From assembly GCA_903829855.1 (NCBI GenBank), contig CAIKRN010000006.1, positions 1-22,422 on the forward strand: a stretch of DNA of 22,422 nucleotides, in the 5' to 3' direction. Made by a program: the position numbers and the translations under genes. The DNA is from an uncultured Opitutia bacterium. Lineage in GTDB: Bacteria > Verrucomicrobiota > Verrucomicrobiia > Opitutales > UBA953. Under the pieces are notes generated by a model. The model was not told the DNA's origin. It searched no databases and saw only the letters and a list, made by a program, of their open reading frames with translations. Each line of letters opens with the position of its first letter. Position 1 is the first letter of the stretch. Positions 15,345-22,020 of this stretch are shown here, in pieces.

Positions 15345-16040
15345 TTAGAAAGTGCGCACCGCCGACAGCCCGCCGTCCACGTGGAGCACCTGACCAGTCA
15401 TGAAGCGTGCGTGCCCAGAAAGCAGGTGGACCACAAAGGTGGCGAGATCCTCCGAGCGACCAACCTGCTGCAATGGGTGCCGCTTGGCGGCGGCTTCTTT
15501 TTTTAAATCGGAATTAAGTAGCGACGACGCCAATGGCGTATCCGTCAACGAAGGCGCGATAACATTCACGCGGATGGCTGGCGCCCATTCGGCGGCGAGG
15601 CTCCGGGCGAGGCCTTCGATGGCACCCTTGGCAGCGGAGATGCTGGCGTGCATGGGCATACCCTGCGCGACGGCCACCGTGGAGAAGAGCACGACGGAGG
15701 CGTTTCCCGAAGCCTTGAGCGCTGGCAAGGCGGACTGTAGCGCAGCAACCGCCCCAAGCAGATTTACCTGCAGGTCGCGCTGGAAATCCTCGGCGGTCAA
15801 TCGATGGAAGGGGCGAAGGGAGATCGTTCCGGGAAAATAAACGAAGCCATCTAGGCGTTCTGGCCAAACCAAAGGACCTGGCGCGCTCGCATCGAAAGGT
15901 TGCGCAACAATGCCGAGATCGGCGAGTTTCTCAGGCGAGCGGCACGCCGCATGCACCTGATGGCCTTCCGCCTGAAGCTGGGCGATGGTCGCGCGGCTGA
16001 TACCGGAAGTGCCGCCAATCAGTGCGATATGCTTAGACAT
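15345..16040 (-). CDS. Short-chain dehydrogenase/reductase-like protein lacking the catalytic Tyr
   Basis: 231 residues from an ATG. The Rossmann nucleotide loop is GGTSGIS (9-15) and Asn93 (VNLLG) matches the active-site Asn of classical SDRs. The usual NNAG motif is replaced by YFPG (68-71). The expected YxxxK reads ISAAK: Lys138 is kept but position 134 is Ile (codon ATC on the coding strand). Ser120/Thr121 sit where the catalytic Ser is expected. The C-terminal part (VNVIAPSLTDTPL, then HVDGG) is otherwise typical. The protein likely binds NAD(P)H, but its chemistry may differ from normal SDRs. It stands alone: it is convergent with the pdh operon and separated from the upstream sugar operon by a terminator. 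Its substrate is unknown. Confidence 0.88.
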   Translation of the reverse strand: MSKHIALIGGTSGISRATIAQLQAEGHQVHAACRSPEKLADLGIVAQPFDASAPGPLVWPERLDGFVYFPGTISLRPFHRLTAEDFQRDLQVNLLGAVAALQSALPALKASGNASVVLFSTVAVAQGMPMHASISAAKGAIEGLARSLAAEWAPAIRVNVIAPSLTDTPLASSLLNSDLKKEAAAKRHPLQQVGRSEDLATFVVHLLSGHARFMTGQVLHVDGGLSAVRTF

Positions 16041-16099
16041 CCGCCTAAGGTTGACGGAGCGGCGGGCAGGTCAACTCACCCGCTTCTTTTCCGGACATG

Positions 16100-16126
16100 A
16101 AAAAGGCCGGAGGCGAACCTCCGGCC
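16100..16126 (-). terminator. Intrinsic terminator of the four-gene sugar operon
   Basis: A perfect 9-bp stem (GGCCGGAGG at 16105-16113, CCTCCGGCC at 16118-16126) has a 4-base loop that reads TTCG on the minus strand. Five A at 16100-16104 give a T-run on the minus strand. It begins 24 bases after the ThuA-like stop, ending that operon ahead of the SDR gene. Confidence 0.88.
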
Positions 16127-16150
16127 TGATCTAGGCAACCAAGGGGTCGC

Positions 16151-17116
16151 TTACTTCTTCACCGGGGGCTTACGCGCGCCCTTCGGGTCAAGGTTGGCCT
16201 TGAGTTCTTCTTCCGAAAACTTGGTGGCGACACCATTGGCCGGCACTTCCGCCTTCGCGGTCCAGACAATCGCGTTTAACACCAGCGTGCGTTGGCTGTC
16301 GATCGACCAACCAGCGTGGTAATGGCCACCGGTGAAACCGAAGCCGCGGCCGCCATCCTTACGCGAAACAGCCCAGGCGACAACTTGCGGATTCTTGTCT
16401 TCGAGCACGGACTTGCGTACTTCTGGGTTACCAGCGTGAGGTCCTTCACCGCGGTTCATGGTCTCGGCAGGAGCGAGCGCCTGCAGGATTGGAGTCACAC
16501 CTTCCATGTTATCACGGAAGCGCATGTTGAAGTACCATTCATCCTTGGATGAATAGGGCTTAACGCCACGGCTCGCCGGATGGTCGGGCAAGGACTTGAA
16601 GTCTGCGACCCAGGTCGGGTTCACCGAGAGGTGCTGTTCGAAGTAGCCCCCGAGCCAATCCTTGAACTCCTTGGCTCCCTTGCCGGTCGAGGAACGACCA
16701 GGAGGCGCTGGGCTGACGGGCTTACCATCGACGCTCAACCAGCCGGCACGCTCATAGGCGGGCTCGACGGCGTAATGGAGACAGACGAAGCCGCAACCGG
16801 CTTCCATCTTCTTGGCCAGCTGATCGAGGTGAGCAATCGCCGGGTGTCCGCCACCGCCATCGGAATAAATCACGATGGTATCGGCCTTAGCAATGCGCTC
16901 ATCGGACGGCCACTGGCCGCCCAAGGAAACATCGACATTCACGAGGTCCGACGCACTTTGCTTCAGGCCAGCGGCGAGCAACTGGATACCGGCATTATGC
17001 TCGTGCTCGCCCGGACCATGGCTCGGACGGCCGGCGATGAGGAGGACGTTCTTTTTATCGGCGGCCGACAGGAACGCCGCAGAGAGCAAGAGGAGGCTGA
17101 GGAATGATTTCTTCAT
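16151..17116 (-). CDS. ThuA-like domain protein, secreted
   Basis: 321 residues from an ATG, with a clear signal peptide (KSFLSLLLLSAAFLSA). The mature protein has the ThuA/GATase-like fold pattern: NVLLIAGRPSHGPGEHEHNA at the start, IVIYSDGGGGH (81-91), a nucleophile-elbow-like GFVCLHYAVEP (109-119) and FTGGHYHAGW near the C-terminus. A Lys/Pro-rich tail ends the chain. ThuA proteins act in trehalose and disaccharide use together with 3-keto sugars, and many Planctomycetes and Verrucomicrobiota carry secreted copies. It is last in the operon, 7 bases after the DUF1080 gene. The role is probably in processing oxidised glycosides outside the cytoplasm; the exact reaction is not established from sequence. 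Confidence 0.87.
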   Translation of the reverse strand: MKKSFLSLLLLSAAFLSAADKKNVLLIAGRPSHGPGEHEHNAGIQLLAAGLKQSASDLVNVDVSLGGQWPSDERIAKADTIVIYSDGGGGHPAIAHLDQLAKKMEAGCGFVCLHYAVEPAYERAGWLSVDGKPVSPAPPGRSSTGKGAKEFKDWLGGYFEQHLSVNPTWVADFKSLPDHPASRGVKPYSSKDEWYFNMRFRDNMEGVTPILQALAPAETMNRGEGPHAGNPEVRKSVLEDKNPQVVAWAVSRKDGGRGFGFTGGHYHAGWSIDSQRTLVLNAIVWTAKAEVPANGVATKFSEEELKANLDPKGARKPPVKK

Positions 17117-17123
17117 AGGAGGG

Positions 17124-17831
17124 TTATTTAGCCTCCTTGAGGACGAGATCCTTGAACTGTACCATCATCGGAGGGCCGGCGTGGAGCTGGAGAGCCAAGA
17201 CGCCTTTCTTGGCGCCAATCGCGGTCTCATCGGTGACATCAACAGTCTGCATGCCATTGATGAAGTGCTGGAGGTGGCCGCCCTTAGCGACGATACGGTA
17301 TTCATTCCAGTCAGCCTGCTTAATCTTCGCCTGAATATCCTCGGATTTGCCGAGCGAGCCCGTGACTTCGATCTTCGGCTTGTTGGGTGCGGCGCCTTCA
17401 TGGATGACGACCTTCTCGCCGCGCTTGGCGAGAATGCCGCGACCACGTTCTTCATATAAGATGCCCGAGTAGGTCTTACCGCATTCGAAGTCAGCCTGGT
17501 AGCCGCCGACCACGAATTTCACTTCGTCGACGACCTTGCTACGATATTGGACGCCAGAATTACCGAAGCCTTCGCCCTTGCCGTTCACATCCATGATACG
17601 GTACTGGAAGGTCATCTCGAAATCGGCGACTTCGCCTTCCCAAACAAGGAAGGTGTTACCCTTGGCCGGGTGCTCCTTGGTCGTCTGTCCGGTAATGAAA
17701 CCGTCCTTCACGGACCAATAATCAAGGCCCTTCCAGCCGGTCAGGTCTTTGCCGTTAAACAGGTTCTTATCCTCAGCGGAAACCGTCGCGCAAAGCGCGG
17801 CGAGGGCGAGGAGGGGGGTCAGGAGCTTCAT
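17124..17831 (-). CDS. DUF1080 (3-keto-disaccharide hydrolase family) protein, secreted
   Basis: 235 residues from an ATG, with a signal peptide at 1-19. Hallmarks of the concanavalin-like DUF1080 family are present: LFNGKDLTGW (24-33), FLVWEGEVADFEM (61-73), NSGVQYRS (91-98), GYQADF (110-115) and GILYEERGRGIL (123-134). Family members cleave 3-keto-glycosides by hydrolysis or elimination. It is 19 bases after the epimerase gene and 7 bases before the ThuA-like gene, inside the operon. No domain is missing and its length is normal for the single-domain type. Its natural substrate cannot be told from sequence. Confidence 0.92.
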   Translation of the reverse strand: MKLLTPLLALAALCATVSAEDKNLFNGKDLTGWKGLDYWSVKDGFITGQTTKEHPAKGNTFLVWEGEVADFEMTFQYRIMDVNGKGEGFGNSGVQYRSKVVDEVKFVVGGYQADFECGKTYSGILYEERGRGILAKRGEKVVIHEGAAPNKPKIEVTGSLGKSEDIQAKIKQADWNEYRIVAKGGHLQHFINGMQTVDVTDETAIGAKKGVLALQLHAGPPMMVQFKDLVLKEAK

Positions 17832-17850
17832 GTTTTGTTGGGGTAAAGGC

Positions 17851-18705
17851 TTACTTCTGCTTGCCGAAGAAACGGTTCAGGTTCTTGAGGCCCTTGACGG
17901 CGATATCGTCACGGTGTGGCTCCATGGCACGCCAGATGGCGGCCGCACGGGCGATCACCTTAACGTCGGTGGTAAAGGATTCGATGACGACGTCCTTCTG
18001 GTAGCCGATCTTCTTGAGGGCGCCGACAATCGGCTTCCAATCAAGGGAGTCATTGCCGGGGGTGCCGCGATCGGTGCCACAGGCATGGAAATGTCCGAGG
18101 TGCTTGCCGCACTTGATAATGGCGGCGGCCTGGTTCTTTTCCTCGATGTTCATGTGGAACGTGTCGAGGTGGAGCTTCACGTTGGGCAGGTTGATGGCCT
18201 TCACGAGGCGTAGGCCCTGATCGCAGGTATTGAGGAAGTCGGTCTCGAAGCGGTTCAGCGGCTCGATGTCGAGCTCGATGCCCTTCTTCTGAGCGTATTT
18301 ACCGATGACCTTGAGGTTCTTGACGACCATCTTGAAATGCTTCGCCTTGGTCTTGTCGTCATGGGCACCAATCAGGCCGACGACGGAGTAGAGGGGGCCG
18401 ATGATGCGAGGGCAGCCGGCGATGGCAGCCTGGTCGATCAGTGCCATGATGTATTTGCTGCCAGCGGCTTGGTCCTGAGCGCTGCCGCGAAGATCGCGAC
18501 CAGGGCCCATGCAGGCACAAATCGAACCGATGGCGATGCCCGCCTTGGCGGCGGCGGCCTTCAGCACCTTCGGGTCGGTGTGGGAAGGATCCTCGATCGG
18601 GATCTCGACTGTCTGGAAGCCCCAATTCTTGAGCTTCTTGAAGAGATGCACGCTGTCGTTGGTAAACGGCGAGGCATAGAGGAAGGTGTTAAGGCCGAAA
18701 CGCAT
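17851..18705 (-). CDS. Sugar isomerase/epimerase of the D-tagatose 3-epimerase type
   Basis: 284 residues from the ATG at 18703-18705. A TTG at 18762 would add 19 residues rich in proline and is unlikely. This is a TIM barrel of the xylose-isomerase-like (AP_endonuc_2) family. The metal ligands can be placed as Glu148 (IEPLNR), Asp181 (HLDTFHMN), His207 (HFHACG) and Glu242 (VIESF). These are offset by exactly four from Glu152, Asp185, His211 and Glu246 of Pseudomonas cichorii D-tagatose 3-epimerase, and Arg213 matches its Arg217. No signal peptide is present, so it acts in the cytoplasm, unlike the other three proteins of the operon. It could epimerise free ketohexoses at C3, or act on 3-keto-glycosides as some relatives of this fold do. 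Confidence 0.9.
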   Translation of the reverse strand: MRFGLNTFLYASPFTNDSVHLFKKLKNWGFQTVEIPIEDPSHTDPKVLKAAAAKAGIAIGSICACMGPGRDLRGSAQDQAAGSKYIMALIDQAAIAGCPRIIGPLYSVVGLIGAHDDKTKAKHFKMVVKNLKVIGKYAQKKGIELDIEPLNRFETDFLNTCDQGLRLVKAINLPNVKLHLDTFHMNIEEKNQAAAIIKCGKHLGHFHACGTDRGTPGNDSLDWKPIVGALKKIGYQKDVVIESFTTDVKVIARAAAIWRAMEPHRDDIAVKGLKNLNRFFGKQK

Positions 18706-18786
18706 AGGTGTGTGGGGGATTGGGGAGAGAGGGACTTTTGGCAGGCGGGCGGGGGCGGTCAAGGCTGGGCGTCTAAACGGGGGCTT

Positions 18787-20076
18787 TTAAGGGACGAGTT
18801 CGCCCAGGATCAGGAGGCCGCCGGGGAAAAAGTTCAACGGGGCATAACGCTCGGGCTTATCGATGGCGTTCTTGTTCTTCGCGAGGACGGCGGCCTTGTC
18901 GATTGGGTCAGCCAGCAGCTCGAGGCGCACGGTGTGGACGCCTTCTGGCAGGTCCGTGCCAATGGTGAAAGTGCTCAGGCGCGCATAAGTGCAATAGGCG
19001 TCAATCCGCTGCACTTTCTTCGGCGCCTTACCGTCCAGGGTGACGGCCACTTGCCCGCCCGCCGGGCCAACGACGTCATACACAGCACAGTGGGTGCCCT
19101 TGAATTTAAATTCAATGCTTTGGCCAGGCTGGGTGAGTTTAACCATGGCGGGAAGCCGGTTGGCCCAGCCCTTGGCGAAAGCATCGGACTTCATGTCGAC
19201 GGGCACCAACCCATCGGAAAGTTTAGCGGACGTGATCGGGGCGAGCGTCGCGCGTTCATAATTCAATGGATCCAGCGAGAGATTGAAGACATGCGTCAGG
19301 GGTGCGTTGTAGGCAATGGCGAGCGCCGGCAAGGAGCGCACGATGGCTTCGGTGTAAAGTTTATGGCCGGTGGCTTCATACGGATGCACCCCATCGTTCG
19401 CGAAGACTACCTTGTCGCCGACGGCTTGCTTCTGCTCGTCGGTCTTAGGCAAAGGCGCCTTCCAGAGCAGTTTGCCTGCCTTGGCTAGCTTCGCGACTTC
19501 CATGCCGAGGGTGATCGTCGGGATGCCGTAATGATCGGCGACCTTCTCCATCGCACTGGCCGAGCGCTGTAGCTTGCCCTCCAACATCGCCGGGGAAAGG
19601 AACTCGGTTAGGGTGTAGACGAAACAGATGTCGCACTTCGGGTTAGATTTCCAGGTCTGACGCACGATGCCTTCCATACAACGGATGATGCGCTGCGGAT
19701 CGGTGCCACCGTCGTTCACCGCGAACTCAACGAAGAGAAGATCCGGCTTCTGAGATAGCACGTCCTGCTGCAGACGGAAAACGCCCAAGTCCGAACCCGT
19801 GCCGCCGATAGCTGCATTGATTTCCGTGAACTTGGATTGCGGGTAGGCCTTCTTGAAATGGGCGAGCGACTGGATCCGCCAGCCAGCCTGTGCAGTGATA
19901 GACCCGCCCAAGTAGCCGACCTTCAGCTCTGAACCTGTATTCTGAGCCTTAAGCAGGAAGTTCGGCAGGCCGCCGCGCGGGCGACACTCCTTGGCCTCAA
20001 TGAGCGGGTAATCATTCTCGGCGGCGGAGCCAGTGGCGTAAAAGCAGAGCGCGAGGGCGGCAAGAAACAGTCTCAT
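18787..20076 (-). CDS. Secreted SGNH/GDSL hydrolase with C-terminal beta domain
   Basis: 429 residues from an ATG, with a signal peptide at 1-19. SGNH blocks: GGSIT with Ser59, GGTGSD (91-96), EFAVND with Asn121, and NDGVHPYEATG with Asp228 and His231. All catalytic residues are therefore present. The hydrolase domain ends near 260. The last 150 residues include a beta-rich stretch (QSIEFKFKGTHCAVYDVVG, GGQVAVTLDG, GVHTVRLELL) that resembles a carbohydrate-binding or jelly-roll module. It is probably an esterase removing acetyl groups from glycans. It is the first gene of the operon; 81 bases separate it from the epimerase gene, with no terminator seen between them. Confidence 0.88.
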   Translation of the reverse strand: MRLFLAALALCFYATGSAAENDYPLIEAKECRPRGGLPNFLLKAQNTGSELKVGYLGGSITAQAGWRIQSLAHFKKAYPQSKFTEINAAIGGTGSDLGVFRLQQDVLSQKPDLLFVEFAVNDGGTDPQRIIRCMEGIVRQTWKSNPKCDICFVYTLTEFLSPAMLEGKLQRSASAMEKVADHYGIPTITLGMEVAKLAKAGKLLWKAPLPKTDEQKQAVGDKVVFANDGVHPYEATGHKLYTEAIVRSLPALAIAYNAPLTHVFNLSLDPLNYERATLAPITSAKLSDGLVPVDMKSDAFAKGWANRLPAMVKLTQPGQSIEFKFKGTHCAVYDVVGPAGGQVAVTLDGKAPKKVQRIDAYCTYARLSTFTIGTDLPEGVHTVRLELLADPIDKAAVLAKNKNAIDKPERYAPLNFFPGGLLILGELVP

Positions 20077-20130
20077 GGGGGTGAGTGATTAGACGGAGGC
20101 AGCCCCCTTAAGTTCCAGCCTTTTAAGATG

Positions 20131-20159
20131 GGCGGGCCTTAAAAATAAGAAAGTCCGCC
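20131..20159. repeat. Nested inverted repeat between divergent promoters
   Basis: GGCGGGC (20131-20137) can pair with GTCCGCC (20153-20159), with one G-T pair. Inside it CTTA (20138-20141) faces TAAG (20146-20149). It lies in the 117-base gap between the SGNH and YdjM-like genes, so it could be an operator or leader hairpin. No promoter boxes could be set with confidence. Nothing else was recognised in this gap. Confidence 0.25.
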
Positions 20160-20193
20160 TTCCCCCCTGCCCATGGAGGCCTAGGCTGGGTCC

Positions 20194-21225
20194 ATGGATA
20201 ACGTCACCCACGCCGCCCTGGGCATCGCCGCCGGCATCGTCGTACGCCGCCGCGGCGGTTCGATTTCCGCGGCGGCGCTGACCGCCTTGCTGGCCGCCGA
20301 GGCCCCGGACTTGGACGTCTTCATCCGCTCGGCCGACGATCCGTTGGTATCTTTTCGGTGGCACCGCCACTTCACGCATAGCTTCGTCTTCATGCCCGTC
20401 TGGGCCCTGCTCAGTGCTTGGATTTCCGCCTGGCTCTTCCGGCGAACGCATAACGGCGGCTGGAGGTCTCTATTCCTTCCGGGTCTCGTCGGTACACTGA
20501 CGCACCTGCTTTGCGACGGCTGCACGAGCTACGGGACTATGCTACTCTGGCCGTTCACCGAAGCACGCTACGCGTGGGATTGCCTACCGATCATCGACCT
20601 GCTGGCCACCCTGCCCTTACTCGTGCTCGCCATCATAGCCTGGCGCAAACATTCCGCCCGCCTCGCCATTTACGGCCTCGTCTGGTTCACCGCCTACGCC
20701 TCACTCGGCCTCTGGCAACACGCTCGGGCCGAACGCAGCCTCCGCACGTGGCTTGCCCAGAAAAATATCGAGCCGGAGCGACTGGCCCTGAAGCCGACCA
20801 TCTCTAATCTCATCGTGTGGCGGGCCGTCTGGCTAAACGACGGCCGCTGGCAGGTTGCCGCGCTCCGCAATGTGCCGTTCACTTCAACGCGACTCGTGGT
20901 CGGCGAAAGCCGCGCGGCCTGGTCGGCGACTTCCGCTGGCAATCCGCCACCCTACTCCGAAGGGGCCCATGTGATTGCTGATTTCTCTCGCTTCACGGGC
21001 GGCTGGAATAGCTACGCTGTCGTGCCCGGTGCAATCACCGTCGGCGATATCCGTTTCGCGATGCTCCCAACCAGCAGCCGGCCACTGTGGTCTGTGCGCT
21101 GTGCCCCTGGTGGCGGACTGGCGGACACTTCGCTCATGATGGATCGCGGGCTGAACGACGGCGACTGGACGCGCCTCGCGGCCCTACTCACTGGTTCCGA
21201 CCCGCGCTTTATTCTCATTAAATAA
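20194..21225 (+). CDS. YdjM-type membrane-bound metal-dependent hydrolase (DUF457)
   Basis: 343 residues from an ATG. The N-terminal 180 residues match the YdjM/DUF457 family: VTHAALGIAAG with His6, EAPDLDVF with Asp39 and Asp41, HRHFTHSFVF with His57, His59 and His62, and THLLCDGCTSYGTMLLWPF. These conserved His/Asp residues suggest a metal site at or near the membrane. About four membrane helices follow and alternate with them. The C-terminal 145 residues (from about 200, with QVAALRNVPFTSTRLV and later strands) form a soluble domain not recognised here. A GH16 gene starts one base after its stop, so they share a transcript. The true function of this family is poorly known, and the link to the neighbour may be incidental. 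Confidence 0.87.
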   Translation: MDNVTHAALGIAAGIVVRRRGGSISAAALTALLAAEAPDLDVFIRSADDPLVSFRWHRHFTHSFVFMPVWALLSAWISAWLFRRTHNGGWRSLFLPGLVGTLTHLLCDGCTSYGTMLLWPFTEARYAWDCLPIIDLLATLPLLVLAIIAWRKHSARLAIYGLVWFTAYASLGLWQHARAERSLRTWLAQKNIEPERLALKPTISNLIVWRAVWLNDGRWQVAALRNVPFTSTRLVVGESRAAWSATSAGNPPPYSEGAHVIADFSRFTGGWNSYAVVPGAITVGDIRFAMLPTSSRPLWSVRCAPGGGLADTSLMMDRGLNDGDWTRLAALLTGSDPRFILIK

Positions 21226-21226
21226 G

Positions 21227-21991
21227 ATGCGTACCCTCCTCTGCTTATTACTCAGCTCGGCCGGCCTCGCCGCCGAGACGAAGTTCAAATTAGTCCTCGA
21301 GGAAAACTTCGAGGGCACCGCTTTAAACGAAAAGATTTGGAATATCGAAACCGGTAAGCGCAAAGACGCCGTGAACTCGGAAAAATCCGTGGACGTCAAG
21401 AACGGGCAACTGACTATCACGACCTGGACCGACACCGATGGCACCACTTACTGCGGCTTCGTGACGACGCGAAAGAAGTTCGCGATCACCCAAGGCAAGA
21501 CGGAGGCACGCTGCCGCTTCGCCGTCGCCCCAGGCACGCAGTCGGCCTTCTGGGCTCAATCCGAGACCTACGGCCAAGGCGGGCCAACCGCGGCCGCGAC
21601 GGCTGGCGTGGAAATTGATATTCTGGAGACCACTGGCGTCATGAAGGGCACCTACCAGTATGCCCTGCATTGGGGCGGGTATGAAAATCCCGCAACCCAC
21701 AAGGAGAGCAACCAGCGGTTCACGACCGTCGCTGGGAAATCTTGGCATGTCTACGGCGTCGAGTGGGATGATGCCGGTTACCGCTTCTCTTTTGACGGGA
21801 AAGTCGTCGCCACCGACAAGAAGTGCCCCGGCTCCAAAGCCCCCGAGTATCTGCTCCTGACCAGCGAATCTACCGCCAAATCATGGAACGGCGAAAGGCC
21901 TAAGGGCGGCTACGGCCCGAAGGAGAAATCGAAAAATACCTTCGAAGTCGACTGGGTGAAAGCCTGGGAGCGCGACGTCGCCGCGAAGTAA
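21227..21991 (+). CDS. Secreted glycoside hydrolase family 16 protein
   Basis: 254 residues from an ATG with a one-base gap after the previous stop, so translation is probably coupled. A short signal peptide (LLCLLLSSAGLAA) leads to a beta-jelly-roll domain. The catalytic motif GVEIDILETTG holds Glu129 (nucleophile), Asp131 and Glu134 (acid/base) in the family pattern ExDxxE. Other GH16 features are the start LVLEENFEGTALNEKIWN, SAFWAQSETYG before the active site, and WHVYGVEWDDAGYRFSFDGK after it. Family members cut beta-1,3/1,4-glucans, agar, carrageenan or porphyran. The specificity cannot be fixed by eye. Its length is that of a single catalytic domain without a binding module. Confidence 0.93.
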   Translation: MRTLLCLLLSSAGLAAETKFKLVLEENFEGTALNEKIWNIETGKRKDAVNSEKSVDVKNGQLTITTWTDTDGTTYCGFVTTRKKFAITQGKTEARCRFAVAPGTQSAFWAQSETYGQGGPTAAATAGVEIDILETTGVMKGTYQYALHWGGYENPATHKESNQRFTTVAGKSWHVYGVEWDDAGYRFSFDGKVVATDKKCPGSKAPEYLLLTSESTAKSWNGERPKGGYGPKEKSKNTFEVDWVKAWERDVAAK

Positions 21992-22020
21992 ATTAGCGCA
22001 GCTCGAAGCGATACGTCGCG
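21971..22020. repeat. 8-bp inverted repeat flanking both stop codons of a convergent pair
   Basis: CGCGACGT (21971-21978) and ACGTCGCG (22013-22020) are perfect inverted arms with 34 bases between them. The interval holds the stop codons of the GH16 gene and the TonB-family gene. There is no T-tract. The long loop makes a true terminator doubtful. Confidence 0.22.

Noticed and set aside
18706..18762. Upstream TTG start for the epimerase
   Set aside because: It adds a Pro-rich stretch before the first strand (MRFGLNTF), whereas starting at the ATG aligns the active site with known epimerases.
18337..19488. Long open frame (383 codons) on the plus strand
   Set aside because: It lies antisense to the epimerase and SGNH genes, which carry full catalytic motifs. 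It has no recognisable domain and is explained by G+C-biased codon use.
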